Positions 22,520 through 33,568 are shown, numbered from the stretch's first letter. The stretch: 64,000 nt of DNA from Cryptomeria japonica (GCF_030272615.1 NC_081410.1:190237619-190301618), one strand, 5' to 3'. Notes: generated by a model from the sequence alone, not told the origin. Program-made: numbers and translations.

Positions 22520-22648
22520 AAAAAAATGCAAGTTTTGGTCTTCGAGGTCAAATCGGCAGTTCTGTGATGAACATACGCTGTTGATTGGATAAGCTGCTGA
22601 GAGGATACACTCAAGCAGGTCCTCTAGGAAGACTAGGATAGATCAAGG

Positions 22649-22922
22649 CACTTTGTGATGAACAGTGAGAACCAAGATAGAGTACTTTGTGATGAACAGG
22701 GAGTACCCAAAGTATGAGCAGCACTTTGTGATGAACAGGGAGTGCAAATGTGAGTAACACTTTGTGATGAACAGTGAGTGTCACACATGTAGTACTTTGT
22801 GATGAACAGGGAGTGCCACTAGGATAGAAGCAACACTTTGTGATGAACAGTGAGTGTCACTAGGATAGATAGCCATATGCATTTAGATAAAAAGTAGCAT
22901 TTTGTGATAAACAGTGAATGCC
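22649..22922 (+). repeat. Array of seven TTGTGATGAACAG hairpin units with co-varying stems
   Basis: Seven copies share the 15-nt core TTGTGATGAACAG(G/T)G, starting at 22654, 22688, 22727, 22763, 22798, 22839 and 22903. In copies 2-7 the 5 bases before the core pair with the 5 bases after it: GTACT/AGTAC, GCACT/AGTGC, ACACT/AGTGT, GTACT/AGTGC (one G-T pair), ACACT/AGTGT and GCATT/AATGC. Copy 1 does not pair fully. The spacers between units are unrelated and of unequal length (34-64 bp between starts). An eighth partial core without stem is at 22563. The array lies in the presumed intron of the PMD gene, antisense to H. Confidence 0.8.
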
Positions 22923-22957
22923 ACTATAACTGACATGATTGATTTGCTTGACTGCAG

Positions 22958-24858
22958 GAGTATTTGCCGATGTTGGAGTCACGGGAGAGATTCCCATCGA
23001 CACAGAGGTTGTGACCGGAGTTGTCGTTCGAGGACCGAGCTGCCATCGAGGAGATGGGCTTGAGACATGTACTATATGTGCCTAAGTTTTGGGCAAACAT
23101 GGGTTTGCTGACTGCGCTAGCTGAGAGATGGCACTCTAAGACGTGCACATTCCATTTGCCTATGGGTGAGATGACAGTCACCCTGGAGGATGTCTACAGG
23201 ATTCTGCGGATACCGATTGATGGAGATTTGATTCCATATGATCGTGATGGAGATCGGGAGGCCTTGAGACGGGTGTTCCAGGATCCCGGACTGGAGATGA
23301 GGGCAGGACACATGGCATGGGACACCATGACCGCCACAGGGTTAGCATTGTCGGCCGTGATCAGAGGAGCGATCAGTGGATTTCTATGCCCAGACAGGGC
23401 GACACGGGGATTGGCTGTGGGCTGGGGGGGAGCACTGGAGACACTGGTGACACATCACACTAGATATGCCTGGGGACCATGTCTATTGGCCCACCTGTAC
23501 TATGAGCTTCACCAGTTTGTCTATCACGGGTCAGTGGGATTGGGCTGCGGGGTGACACTATTGCAGGTATGGGCCTATGAGCATCTGCCAATGACGAGGC
23601 CGATACACTTTTGAGGCAGGGGACATGGACGCAGTTTTGTGCATTTGTACGACATGATCACCTCGCAGCCGCGGATTGGCAGGTTAGAGCATTGGCGGCG
23701 AGTGATAGATGACATTGATGTAGTCATCTGGAGACCGTATCTAGGCTGTGAGGAGTGGGAGGATGACGCAGTGGAGCTGCCATACACCTTCTGGAGTAGG
23801 TACCTGATTGGGCGGACGCCCTATATATTAGAGAGATAGCTGGTGGACAAGGTATGCAGGCAGTATGGCAGGATGCAGAGGATGCCACGAGGCTTGGGTA
23901 TGTATGCCCGCACAGTCAGAGATCAGGTGCAGTTTGGGCCTCTACTGTCATATGATCAGGTGGTCACACAGCTGGCAGAGATGGTACCCCTACCCTGGGA
24001 CATGTTGCCAGAGGTCGACGATGCCGGGATGGATGCTGAGTATTCAGCATATTGGGCGGAGCATCCATTCCCACGACTGACAGATCCAGGGGAGCTGCTG
24101 GATGGAGATGGAGGTGGGGATGATGATGATGATGGCGGAGGTGATGGGGGTAGAGGCCGAAGGAGGCGGAGGGGAGTAGTTGGGGAGAGGAGGGTTGCAC
24201 CTCGGAGAGAGGGTGGAGAGGAGCGGCAGGCTCGGGTGGTGAGGGGTCGCAGTGGATTACCCCTATAGGTACCAGCAGCACAGGGTCCCAGGCAGAGACA
24301 GGGACAGGGACAGGTACAGGGACAGGTGCAGGGACAGAGGCATGTATAGAGACAGGTACCTGTTCAGGCAATAGTACAGGTACAGGGACAGGGGCAGGCA
24401 CCCGCTGAGGGAGAGCCACAGGCAGAGGCAGAGGGTGGGGATCCAGAGGAGGATGAGCTGATTGAGCTCAGGGAGATCTACCAGGGCTAGGTAGATGAGA
24501 TACAGGATCTGGAGAGGGAGAGAAACCGACTCAAGACGAGGCTCAGGGATACTGAGCGAGAGAGGACACAGGGGCAGGATATGCATATGTCCTGCAGGAT
24601 GGAGAGGAGATAGGATACTGGAGGGACCTCTACTACGGTGTAGTGTCGGCAGATCAGCGGGTGAGGAGCTTCCATAGACTATCGCGTACAACGACAGCTA
24701 TGGGAGGGAGTCGGAGGAGGCAGGCATCGAGTGGTGGGATCATGGGTCCTCCACCACCACCAGATAGAGGAGGCAGGCAGGATGATCCTGGGGTGGGTCC
24801 TTCGAGGGCTCAGATTCCATCAAGGCCAGGCGGCTTCGAGGGAGGGAGTTCATCATAG
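22958..24858 (+). pseudogene. Plant mobile domain (PMD, aminotransferase-like) gene antisense in H
   Basis: One plus-strand frame from the splice-acceptor-like site at 22957 codes for a PMD protein. Visible motifs are HVLYVPKFWANMGLLTALAE, TCTFHLPMGEMTVTLEDV followed by YRILRIPIDG, LLQVWAYEHLP, DVVIWRPYLG and VCRQYGRMQRMPRG. PMD proteins of the MAIN/MAIL type act in the nucleus and affect silencing and genome stability, and PMDs are often carried by transposons. After the domain come an acidic/Gly run (GDGGGDDDDDGGG), an Arg-rich run, a GQGQ-rich repeat and a predicted coiled coil (EIQDLERERNRLKTRLRDTE). A frameshift near 24590 leads to a Pro/Gly-rich tail ending at 24858. In-frame stops at 23012, 23612, 23837, 24266, 24347 and 24488 make this copy inactive. 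Antisense extra ORFs of this kind are known in Tat-lineage elements. Confidence 0.82.
24282..24400 (+). repeat. Short GGGACAG/GTACAG minisatellite in the PMD tail
   Basis: Irregular 6-12-bp repeats of GGGACAGG and GGTACAGG encode Gly-Gln repeats (GQGQVQGQ) in the frame of the PMD gene. The array includes two of the gene's stop codons nearby. Confidence 0.6.
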
Positions 24859-26365
24859 CCTTAGAGGGCTCCTTATGTATCAGTATTGTACCATTTTTGT
24901 ATTGTAGACACCTGCGGGTGATTTTGTAGCCATATGATTTTGACATCATTGTATCATGACACTTTTGATTATATATATGAGATGATTCATTTTTGTGGCA
25001 GCTATATGCATGTGTACCTATGTGATGAGATGTTTCATGATGTACGTTTATGATATGGATGCAAATATGTACATGCTGTAATGCAATATATTTTGTTCTT
25101 TTATGTTTTATATGTGTATGCATGATGCAAATGTGAATGTATGTAATGCAGATGAATATGATAATGCAAATGTAAATTGTGCTAACAGGTGTTGTGTGCA
25201 GGATGTGATGCAGTTGTGATATCTATATGTATGTATGAAATGCTTATATGTGGTAATGTAGGTGCAGCTACATGAAATGCAAATATTTTTGGTGTGTCAT
25301 TATACTCAGTCATGTGATAGCAGGCTACGTGGACTCGAGAAGGACGATGGAAGTCAATCAAGAAAGGGGGATGGAAGATAGAAGATATGAAAGTGAAAGA
25401 GCTTCTTATGTGTTATCATCATTGAGCTTTATTATGACAAGATAGGTTATGACAATTGAGGCATATGTTTGACCTAGAAAGTCATTGTACCTGTTTGCAT
25501 GGAGATAAGACAGTCACAAACAAGGAATGCCCCAGTTCATACTAGACTCACAGTGTCCTCATATCCTTGGACAAGTCATAGCATTACTAAGAGAAAATCC
25601 ATAGACAACAAAAGAAAATGGGTGACGATACCCCATCCTCGCCTTTCTAGTCAAAGACATCCTAGAGATAGAATCTCTAGTGAAAGACATCCTGGAAAAG
25701 CTAAAAGACATGTCACCAGAAAGATATGAAATCAAAAGAAAACCAAGACTCGACACCAACATCCACTGTAGTCCTCAAGTTTAGTGTCTCTTGTCACTTG
25801 TATAAGTCTTATTTGATTGTGGTCACAATGTTCACTTTCACAGAAAGGATAGATAGCACTGAACCATAATGTTGTCTGAGTCTGCTGAAAGATTTGATTT
25901 GTTGAAGCCCATTATTGCTGCTGTGTCTCATCTGAAACTGACTGAATCCATGAAACTGATACTTTATTGCGGAGAAGATGAAACTTTATTGCGGATCTGT
26001 GATGCAAATGTTGCTTTACTACGGATTGTGCGCGAATAGACTGAAGAAAGCTGGAAGAAACTTTACTCCTTGAAACATGTGATGTTCTCAGTTCCACACC
26101 CATCACTAGACGTAGGATTTTGCCTTAGCCACAGATAGGATCTGATTTATTATGGTACTTGCCCAGGGCGCCACCGAAGTGGTTTTCACCATTGGACGAA
26201 ATTATTTCTCTTTACTTTTTTTGATTTTTCAATGTTTTTTGTGTCATAGGCGCCTGTTTGCCAGGTTTTCACCAAGTAACGATTTTTTTGTTTTTATAAT
26301 TTTTTTGTATTTTTGAAATTTTTTTGATTTTTTTTTGTATTTTTAAATTAGGATATTTCGAAGAG
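24859..26365 (-). other. Element H: 3' non-coding region between PMD tail and integrase stop
   Basis: No convincing gene. 24960-25300 is rich in ATGCAAATG and ATGTATG steps. 26150-26275 has two CAGG...TTTTCACC blocks. 26276-26350 is an almost pure T-tract with T/A interruptions on the plus strand (A-rich in the sense of H), just downstream of the integrase stop. Confidence 0.6.
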
Positions 26366-27838
26366 CTATGTGTAGAACTTGCGAAGGTGCATGATGTTGA
26401 TAGGATCCTCCAAAGGTTCACCTTCTGTAGTTGAGAGCTGATATGCACCAGATCCATATGCTGCTGTGATGATGTAAGGACCAAGCCAGTTTGGTTCGAA
26501 CTTGCCCTTCTTCTCTCTGTCTTGCTGATTCTTGGGGTTTTCTCGGAGAACCAAGTCAGCTACCTCAAATGTGCGAGGCTTGACTTTGTGATTGTAGCTG
26601 CGACTCATTCGTTGTTGGTAAGCCTTGAGATGATTAAAAGCAGTTTGTCTCCGTTCATCTAGTAGTTCTAGTTCTTGTAAGCGAGAGACCCTATAGTCTT
26701 CATCAGTGATGATGTTTTGCAAAGAGACCCGTAAAGAAGGTAACTCGACCTTAATAGGCAAGATGGCTTCAGCGCCGTAGACAAGTGAGTAGGGTGTAGC
26801 TCCTGTAGGTGTGCGGACACTTGTGCGGTAGGCCCAAAGTGCAGGATTGAGTTGGATATGCCAATTACGGCCAGCGTCGTCGACTGTCTTCTTGAGGATT
26901 TTAAGAATTGTTCTATTAGACGCCTCAGCTTGGCCATTACCTTGGGGGTAATACGGTGTGGAGAAACGATGGGAAATATGGAAGCGGTCACAGAGTTCAC
27001 GAACATCCTGATTTTTGAAGGGACGCCCGTTATCAGTAATAATGGAAACAGGAATACCATATCGGCATATGATATAGTTAAGGATGAAGGTAGCAATCTG
27101 TTTTCCAGTGACTTGTGTGAGAGGCATGGCTTCAATCCATTTTGTGAAATACTCTGTGGCTGTGATAATGAATTTATGACCATTAGAGGAAGGAGGGTGA
27201 ATCTTGCCTATGAGATCGAGTCCCCACTGACAAAAGGGCCAAGGAGACGCAAGTGGTTGTAATTCTTGTGCTAGCGCATGTATGAGGTCTCCATGAATTT
27301 GACATTGCTTACATTTCTTGACAAACTGATATGAGTCTTTTTCCATATTGGGCCAGTAATATCCAGTCCTAATGAGTTTCTTGGCCAAGGTAGGACCACT
27401 AGCATGTGGACCACATATCCCTTCATGCACTTCACGTAACGCAATCTGAGCTTCATCGCTTTCTAAACATCTAAGAAGAGTGCCATCTAGACCTCGTCGG
27501 TATAGGATATCAGCTAGAATGACATATCGAGAAGATTGGCGAATGAAGGTGCGGCATTGGTTATTTGATAGATCAGGAGGTAGGATATTGTCGCGAAGGT
27601 ATGTGAAGATGGACCCATATAACTGGGATTCGGGACCAACAACGCATATCATTTCAGTAGGAGTGATCTCATATGAAGGAACCAAAAGGTTATCCACCAA
27701 GAACTCATAGCAGGTCTCATTTTGAGGTAGATCAATCACTAAAACAATTGTAGCCATGGCATCTGCGGCACGATTCTGCTCTCTTGGTATCTGCTCAAAA
27801 TCTATCTTTGTGAAGTGTTGTTTCAAATCGTCCACCAT
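26366..27838 (-). CDS. Element H: integrase (with end of second RNase H)
   Basis: An intact 490-residue minus-strand frame. Residues 1-35 are the end of an RNase H domain. The HHCC zinc-binding module is H138, H145, C176, C179 (VHEGICGPH ... CKQC). The catalytic triad is D208 (WGLDLIGKI), D269 (ITDNGRPF) and E305 (NGQAEASN), with the usual PYYPQGNGQAE context. The C-terminal GPY-like part reads NWLGPYIITAAYGSGAYQL. Integrase inserts the cDNA in the nucleus; the triad and zinc residues look complete. The frame is out of phase with the upstream RT frame because of a deletion at about 27838, so it would not be made as part of the polyprotein in this copy. Confidence 0.93.
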   Translation of the reverse strand: MVDDLKQHFTKIDFEQIPREQNRAADAMATIVLVIDLPQNETCYEFLVDNLLVPSYEITPTEMICVVGPESQLYGSIFTYLRDNILPPDLSNNQCRTFIRQSSRYVILADILYRRGLDGTLLRCLESDEAQIALREVHEGICGPHASGPTLAKKLIRTGYYWPNMEKDSYQFVKKCKQCQIHGDLIHALAQELQPLASPWPFCQWGLDLIGKIHPPSSNGHKFIITATEYFTKWIEAMPLTQVTGKQIATFILNYIICRYGIPVSIITDNGRPFKNQDVRELCDRFHISHRFSTPYYPQGNGQAEASNRTILKILKKTVDDAGRNWHIQLNPALWAYRTSVRTPTGATPYSLVYGAEAILPIKVELPSLRVSLQNIITDEDYRVSRLQELELLDERRQTAFNHLKAYQQRMSRSYNHKVKPRTFEVADLVLRENPKNQQDREKKGKFEPNWLGPYIITAAYGSGAYQLSTTEGEPLEDPINIMHLRKFYT

Positions 27839-28641
27839 TTGCTTGCAATGCGTAATCCAGTTGTTAATGCCTCATATTCCACTATATTGTTAGTGCAAGG
27901 AAATGATAAGCGGTCTGATTTTGGTATAGAATCGCCTTGAGGAGTTATAAAGAGAATACCAGCTCCTGCCCCATGCTGTGTGTATGAGCCGTCAAAATAC
28001 AGTTGCCATGGCCTTGTATGTGATATTGTTAAAATGGATTTATCTGGAAATTCTGAATTTAGAGGAACGTCATCAATCATGGGGGCATCTGCTAATTGAT
28101 CCACGATGGCTTGTCCTTTTATTGCTTTTCTGTCCACATATTTGATGTCAAATTCACTAAGTATCATTACCCATTTGGCCAGCCGCCCAGTAAGTGTTGC
28201 TTTATTGAGGAGGTATTTCAATGGATCTATCCTTGCAACTAACTTAGTCTTATGAGTAAGCATGTAATGTCGTAATTTCTGCGAAGCAAAGACCACGGCG
28301 AGACATGCACACTTGATTGGCGTGTAGTTTAGCTCATATCCCACCAATGTGCGACTGATATAGTATACTGCTTTTTCCTTGCCGTCAGCAATTTGTTGTG
28401 CTAGGAGTGCCCCCAGTGCTGTTGGAGTAGCTGATATGTATAGTAGCAAAGGCTGATCTGGAACTGGTGGCATCAAAACTGGCGGATTCAAGAGATAATC
28501 TTTAAGCGTCTGAAAAGCTTGTTGACAGTTATCATCCCATTTGAATTTGATATTTTTATGTAGCAGGTATTGAAAAGGATTGCACTTATCTGCAAGTTGG
28601 GCTATGAATCTTCGTATAGACTGGAGTCTCCCTTGTAAGGA
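27823..28641 (-). pseudogene. Element H: RNase H region (two domains), second domain deleted
   Basis: Continues the RT frame after a TGA at 28642. The first, degenerate RNase H (LLLYISATPTALGALL, replacing the usual D) is followed by a second, archaeal-type RNase H (WQLYFDGSYTQHGAGAGILF, then NNIVEYEALTTGLRIA). Two RNase H domains in tandem are characteristic of the Tat lineage. Right after TTGLRIA the sequence jumps to MVDDLKQHF in another frame. The segment that should carry the third catalytic Asp (GDSQL-type motif) is missing, so the enzyme lacks part of its active site. Confidence 0.85.
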
Positions 28642-31554
28642 TCAAAGTTGACTGATATTTCTGGGTGGCGGCATGTCCAAGATAGCCTTGACTTTTGTTG
28701 GATCGGCTTTGATTCCTCTTTTGGACACAATGAATCCTAGGAGCTTCCCGGAGGTTACTCCAAACACACATTTCTTAGGGTTTAATCCTACTTTGTATTT
28801 TTCCAACCGATCAAAGACGACTGAAAGTATGGCCGAATGTGTATTTCTGTCTACTGATTTACCCAAGAGATCATCAACATAATCTTCCACAGTTATGTGC
28901 ATGAGATCATGAAAGATAGTGGTCATTGCTCTTTGATACGTAGCACCTGCATTTTTTAGCCCAAAGGGCATGGCATTCCAACAGAAAGTTCCCCAAGGAC
29001 AAGTGAATGATGTTTTGTGTTGATCTTCGGGTGCGATCCTTATTTGATTATAACCAGAGAATCCATCCATTAATGATAGCATTTCATGACCTGCTGTGAG
29101 ATCAAGGATCAAGTCAATATTTGGTAATGGGAAGTCATCTTTCGGACAAGCTTTGTTGATGTCTCTGAAATCTGTACATATTCTGATGCTGCGATCTGGT
29201 TTACTGACATGTACTAAATTGGAGATCCATTCAGGATAATCAATTGGGTGTATGAATCCAACATCCAATAACTTCTCCAGCTCCGCTTTGACTAGTAATG
29301 CCACTTGTGGATGCATTTTTCTTAATTTCTGTTTCACTGGCTTTGCCCCCGATTTGACTGTCAAATGATGCATTACCAAATCCGGATCTAGTCCAGGCAT
29401 ATCAGCGTATGACCATGCAAAGTTGATTTGTCGTTCCTTGAAGAAGCTTATGAACTGTGACCTTTCGGACTCTATCAATGATTGAGCCAGGAATATATTG
29501 TGTGGAACCTCTTCTGTACCAATTTTTGTCTTGATAGTCTCTTCTACCAACATGGATGACTTTTCCTCATATGAGGCTGGGAGAATGTCAAGCCTTCCAT
29601 CTTCAGGTGCCTCAGAGAGGTTTTCGCCCTCAGATACGTCCTTTCTTTTTACTTTTTTGGGATCAGATAGCACCACATTGTGGTTTTCTCCATAAGATCC
29701 TTGATTTGCTCTTATTTTCACATTTTTGCGACTGGAAGGTCCGACACCCTCACCAAAATATGCCATGTTGTTGAGTTTTATAGTGTATCCTGCTTTATGG
29801 TCTCCAAGGGGAAGATCATCTCGTACGCCGAGATAGTCAATAACAGCTTCATCATTTTGGAATGTGTCAAACTGTGCTGGTCCTTCATAATCCCAGTCAA
29901 TGAGTTGGTGGTGAACAAGGGGAAGGCCTTTAATGTTTTCGGAGTTTGCGGGACTAAGAGTGAAGATGTGATTATATTCGGGTATATCAAGGCAATCGTT
30001 GAGATCATCGATGGCACTCTCCTCATCAGTTTTGATCGTGAGCGAATCCAAATTGTCATCACTAGTAGCGCATTCTGGGATAGGTGTTCTCATCCTATGT
30101 GATTTCAACCTAGAACCGTGAGACAAAGATTGTGTGTAACCCTCCTGGGTTGTTTCTTGACCAACTCTGAACTTTTTATAAAATTTCTCTTCTTCTGTGG
30201 GTTCATCTGGCTCTCTGAATGTCTCGGTGAGCTCATAGTCACTGGAGGATTTGTTTGAACCCCATTCCCATTCGTTGGAATCTGTGGAATAGCACTCCTC
30301 TTGTTGAACTTTGGCAACTTTGATTTGTGATGCCCTTTCTATCCTTTTAGTATGGATCTTGGAAGTCAGAAAACCAAGTCCCTTCGAGCGTTCCCTTTTT
30401 ACAGTCAATTTAGGTTGTAAGGGCTCCATAACGCCTTCTTTGCGTAACCCAAGAGGGCTTTTTCCATCATACCCGAATTTTTGTAGAATATTGAAGCCTT
30501 TGCCATATTTCTCATAGGGTATATTGATCTGATCTTGTGTGTCATCTTCAATGTCTTTGTAGAGCATTTTGTATAAACCTTCCTCTTCCAGTTCGCCCCA
30601 TCTTTGAAAGGTAGTAGGATCCCATTTGAATACCATGATGGATATTTGCTTGTTAGGATGTGGCCTTCCATATTCTTTTGGAGAGCTCATGACTTGTCGT
30701 AAATACATGGTCTGATTTAAAGTGTATTCTCCCATGCCTTTGTCCTGAAATTTGCCTTTAAGTTCACCTTGTTTTGATGTCGAAGGTTTCAATGACTCAG
30801 GATCAATGTATGCCGAAGAAGGAACAGCTTCATGATTACTGGGAATGATGGTCTCAGTATGTGATCTCAAGTTATTGCAATATATGAATGGATTAGGATC
30901 ACCGTTAATTGTTACCTCGACTCCGTTGTGAGGAAACTTAATGCATTGATGATATGTCGATGGGACTACCCTCATTTCATGAATCCAAGGATGTCCTAAC
31001 AATACATTATAAGTGAGATCCAGATCTAGGACCTGACAAACCACATCCTTTGTGACTGGCCCAATTCTTGGAGGTAAGGTGACTGTGCCCTTGGATGAGC
31101 GTTCTTCATCATCATATGCCTTGATGGTGATTTGATTTGTTGAATTCACAGCTTTATCAGAATATCCCAAATGTTTAATGGTGCTCAATGTACAAATGTT
31201 TAGACCAGCTCCTCCATCTATCAGGACTCGCTTTATTCGATGTTTGTGTATGAAGGCTTCAATATGTAATGGTGCATTATGTGGCTGACTTACGGAGGTG
31301 TCATTGGCTTCTGTGAATGTGAGGGAATGTGGAATGGAAAGGTATCCCACCATGGCTTGAAATTGGTCCACGTTCAGATCAGTAGGAACGGCGGTGTCTC
31401 TCAAGATTTTGTCCAGAATAGCTTTATGAGCGGGGGATATGCGTAAAAGGTCAAGGATGGAGATGAGCGCAGGTGTCTTCCCTAACTGTTCTACAAGGTC
31501 ATACTCAGGCTTGGTTGATGAAGAAGTAGTATTTTTAGTGGAGGCACCTAGCAA
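28642..31554 (-). pseudogene. Element H: protease, G-patch and reverse transcriptase
   Basis: A 970-residue open frame in phase with gag. Residues 98-195 are an aspartic protease (VLIDGGAGLNICTLS, catalytic D113; later VLLGHPWI). Residues 351-395 look like a G-patch (GKGFNILQKFGYDGKSPLG ... SKGLGF), an RNA-binding motif. Residues 735-945 are reverse transcriptase, with LMDGFSGYNQIRI, MPFGLKNAGATYQRAM and the active site YVDD at 892-895. The RT signature (KNAGATYQRAM, VEDYVDD) is that of Tat elements. RT copies the RNA in cytoplasmic particles. The listed stretch ends at a TGA at 28642 that interrupts what would be a continuous polyprotein, and a TAG at 31642 separates it from gag. Confidence 0.92.
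30370..30504 (-). other. G-patch-like domain between protease and RT of H
   Basis: Residues 351-395 of the pol frame show the glycine spacing of a G-patch: GKGFNILQKFGYDGKSPLGL, then KEGVMEPLQP, then SKGLGF. G-patches bind nucleic acid or RNA helicases, and one is known after the protease of some betaretroviruses. Here it is upstream of RT and separated from it by about 340 residues of acidic linker. Confidence 0.7.
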
Positions 31555-31641
31555 CGTAATTTTACCTCGACGAGTTGTAACATGACATTCAGAAGTAGGT
31601 TCGGAAGAAGACCCAACACCTCTTAGGACAATCTTGGGTCG

Positions 31642-33213
31642 CTAAGGAGGATTCTCAGGGTTTTTGTTCTTGATGGTAATAGTAGAGATATGATTGTCCA
31701 TCAAGATATGATTGATAGTTGAATCATAGTTGTAAGGTGCTCTACTATAGTTGGCTTGATCATCTGTGACTTTAGCTTTTCCATTGTCATGCTTTGGGAA
31801 TGGTTCCTTAAACATCTCATGTTCTTGATTGGATGAGTGTCCCTCAATCTCAATATCACCTCTATCAATGAGATCTTGCACAATGTTCTTCAGTCGATGA
31901 CAATTTCCCATCTTATGACCCTTGCTCTTATGAAATTCACAATACTCATCATCATTCCACCAATTTGGTTTGACCTGTGGTTCATATGGAGGAAAATCTG
32001 GAACTGTGATCACTTTGTTTGCCACAAGCTTTTTGAAGACTGATTCAAGTGGTTCTCCCAATGGGGTGTACTTCCTTCATGGTCTAGAAGTTGTTTGAGT
32101 ATTCACTTGATTGTTTGTAGAACTTGATCCCGAAAAGACGAATTTGGGTCGCACTGTATTGGCATCAACAACACCATCATTGACTGTGTTCTTGTTTTTA
32201 TTCCAAAATCTTGGCTTGTCTTTCCCTTTAATGTCATCTTTGTTTTCCTTAAATATCTTAATGACTTCCTATTCAATTAGAACCTTTTCTATTGCTAAGC
32301 CCTTTTCAATGACATCCTTGAAGGTAGACAAACAAGCTTTCCTTAAATCATAGCCAATGTCTTTGTTAACATTTTGGGTGAACATCTCTACCATTTGTTT
32401 TTGTGGAATTTCACAAGAGCATCTGCTAGCTAGATTTCTCCATCTTTGCAAAAAGGATGCAAAGGACTCTCCTTCTTTTTGCTTAGTGTTGCACAAAGTA
32501 GTGACTAATATGTCTGTCTCTATATTGTAGGAGAAATGTTGAATAAATGCTTCTGCTAGGTCACCCCATGACTTAATACCAGGTGGAAGTTGGGAGAACC
32601 ATTCCATAGCTTGATCACCTAAGCTTTGTGGGAATAATCTCATCAAATATGTCTCTTCTGTTGCTACCTCAATGCAAGCTGTGAAAAATTGTCTTATGTG
32701 TGCCTTAGGATCCCCTTTTCCTCTATACTTATCAAATTTAGGCATCACAAAGTGTGTAGGAAAAGGAGGCATTGGAATGCTCTTGTCAAATGGATAAGGA
32801 CATATGTCTCTCATTGTGTATGTTGGCTTTGATGTATTTATGTCCTCCATTTTCTTTTGTAAATCCCTGATTTGTTGCTCCAAATTGTTCTTAGGTGGAG
32901 ATCGACTTCTTGAACCATATCCCATGTTTGAGGCACCAATTGGAGGAGGAGCATATTGCATATATGGATGATATTGATCATACACATGTTCATATGGAGG
33001 AGGTCTGTAATGATGCTGTGTATATGGACCACTTGGTATAGATTCATGTTGAGGAACCCCATATCTATTTTGTGCATGTATACCATATTCTACAGGCGTG
33101 TCATGTTCTATTGTGTTGCCCCCAAATTTGACATGAGGTTTCCTTGTGTCCAAATTTTGAGCATGCCTTTGAATATCCAATTGTTTTGGTGGTTGATCCT
33201 TAGCATTAGTATG
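31642..33213 (-). pseudogene. Element H: gag, core and zinc-finger part
   Basis: In phase from the insertion site of I down to 31642. It has a Pro/Tyr-rich region (PPPYEHVYDQYHPYMQYAPP), a short coiled coil (NNLEQQIRDLQKKMEDI), and the Retrotrans_gag core (FDKYRGKGDPKAHIRQFFTA, AMEWFSQLPPG, ESFASFLQRWRNLASR). The zinc knuckle is CEFHKSKGHKMGNC, a CX2HX4HX4C form as in Tat elements. Internal stops are TAG at 32269 and TGA at 32077; a TAG at 31642 ends it before protease. The 5' part of the same gene is at 43257-43834, beyond the inserted element I. Confidence 0.9.
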
Positions 33214-33491
33214 TGTTTACCTTACTGGGTAAACAGGAAGAATACAAAAACTGAACAGCAATGCACAATGCAATTACAAAGGAAGTACCAGAATAAGCTC
33301 TCCATTAATGTCAAAAGATGTTCATATTATAATCTGTCGTCAACATTACATGTCCTCCAACACCCGAAGGTGGTACAATATATGACAGCCGAAGGGGTGC
33401 GACACAACCGTCGCGACTCCAACTACCTACCCGTCGGCTAACTAACTATCAACAATTAACATTACTAAACTATACATATTTTCCGATAACA
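33214..33491 (-). mobile_element. Element I: 3' LTR
   Basis: 278 bp, starting TGTTTACC and ending CCGATAACA on the plus strand. The first 22 bp form a perfect 8-bp inverted repeat (TGTTTACC, loop TTACTG, GGTAAACA) at the U5 end. It matches 42979-43256 except for three bases. Confidence 0.95.
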
Positions 33492-33502
33492 TCATCCCCC
33501 CC
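33492..33502 (-). promoter_or_regulatory. Element I: polypurine tract
   Basis: The minus strand reads TTTTTGGGGGGGATGA immediately before the 3' LTR start TGTTATCGG. The G-run is the likely plus-strand primer. The interval to the stop of the extra ORF is only about 65 bp. Confidence 0.7.
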
Positions 33503-33568
33503 AAAAAGAAGTCGTCTCCGATGACTAACAACAAAATGGAGACAATGCATATATACACCCAAACAAAG

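Noticed and set aside
22563-22601. Possible C/D-box snoRNA (GTGATGA ... CTGA)
   Set aside because: Box-like text is present, but no terminal stem pairs around it and the repeated cores downstream lack regularly placed D boxes.
23964-24691. Minus-strand frames of about 150 codons opposite the PMD tail
   Set aside because: Low-complexity Pro/Val/Ser/Leu frames arising from the GGGACAG-type repeat on the other strand.
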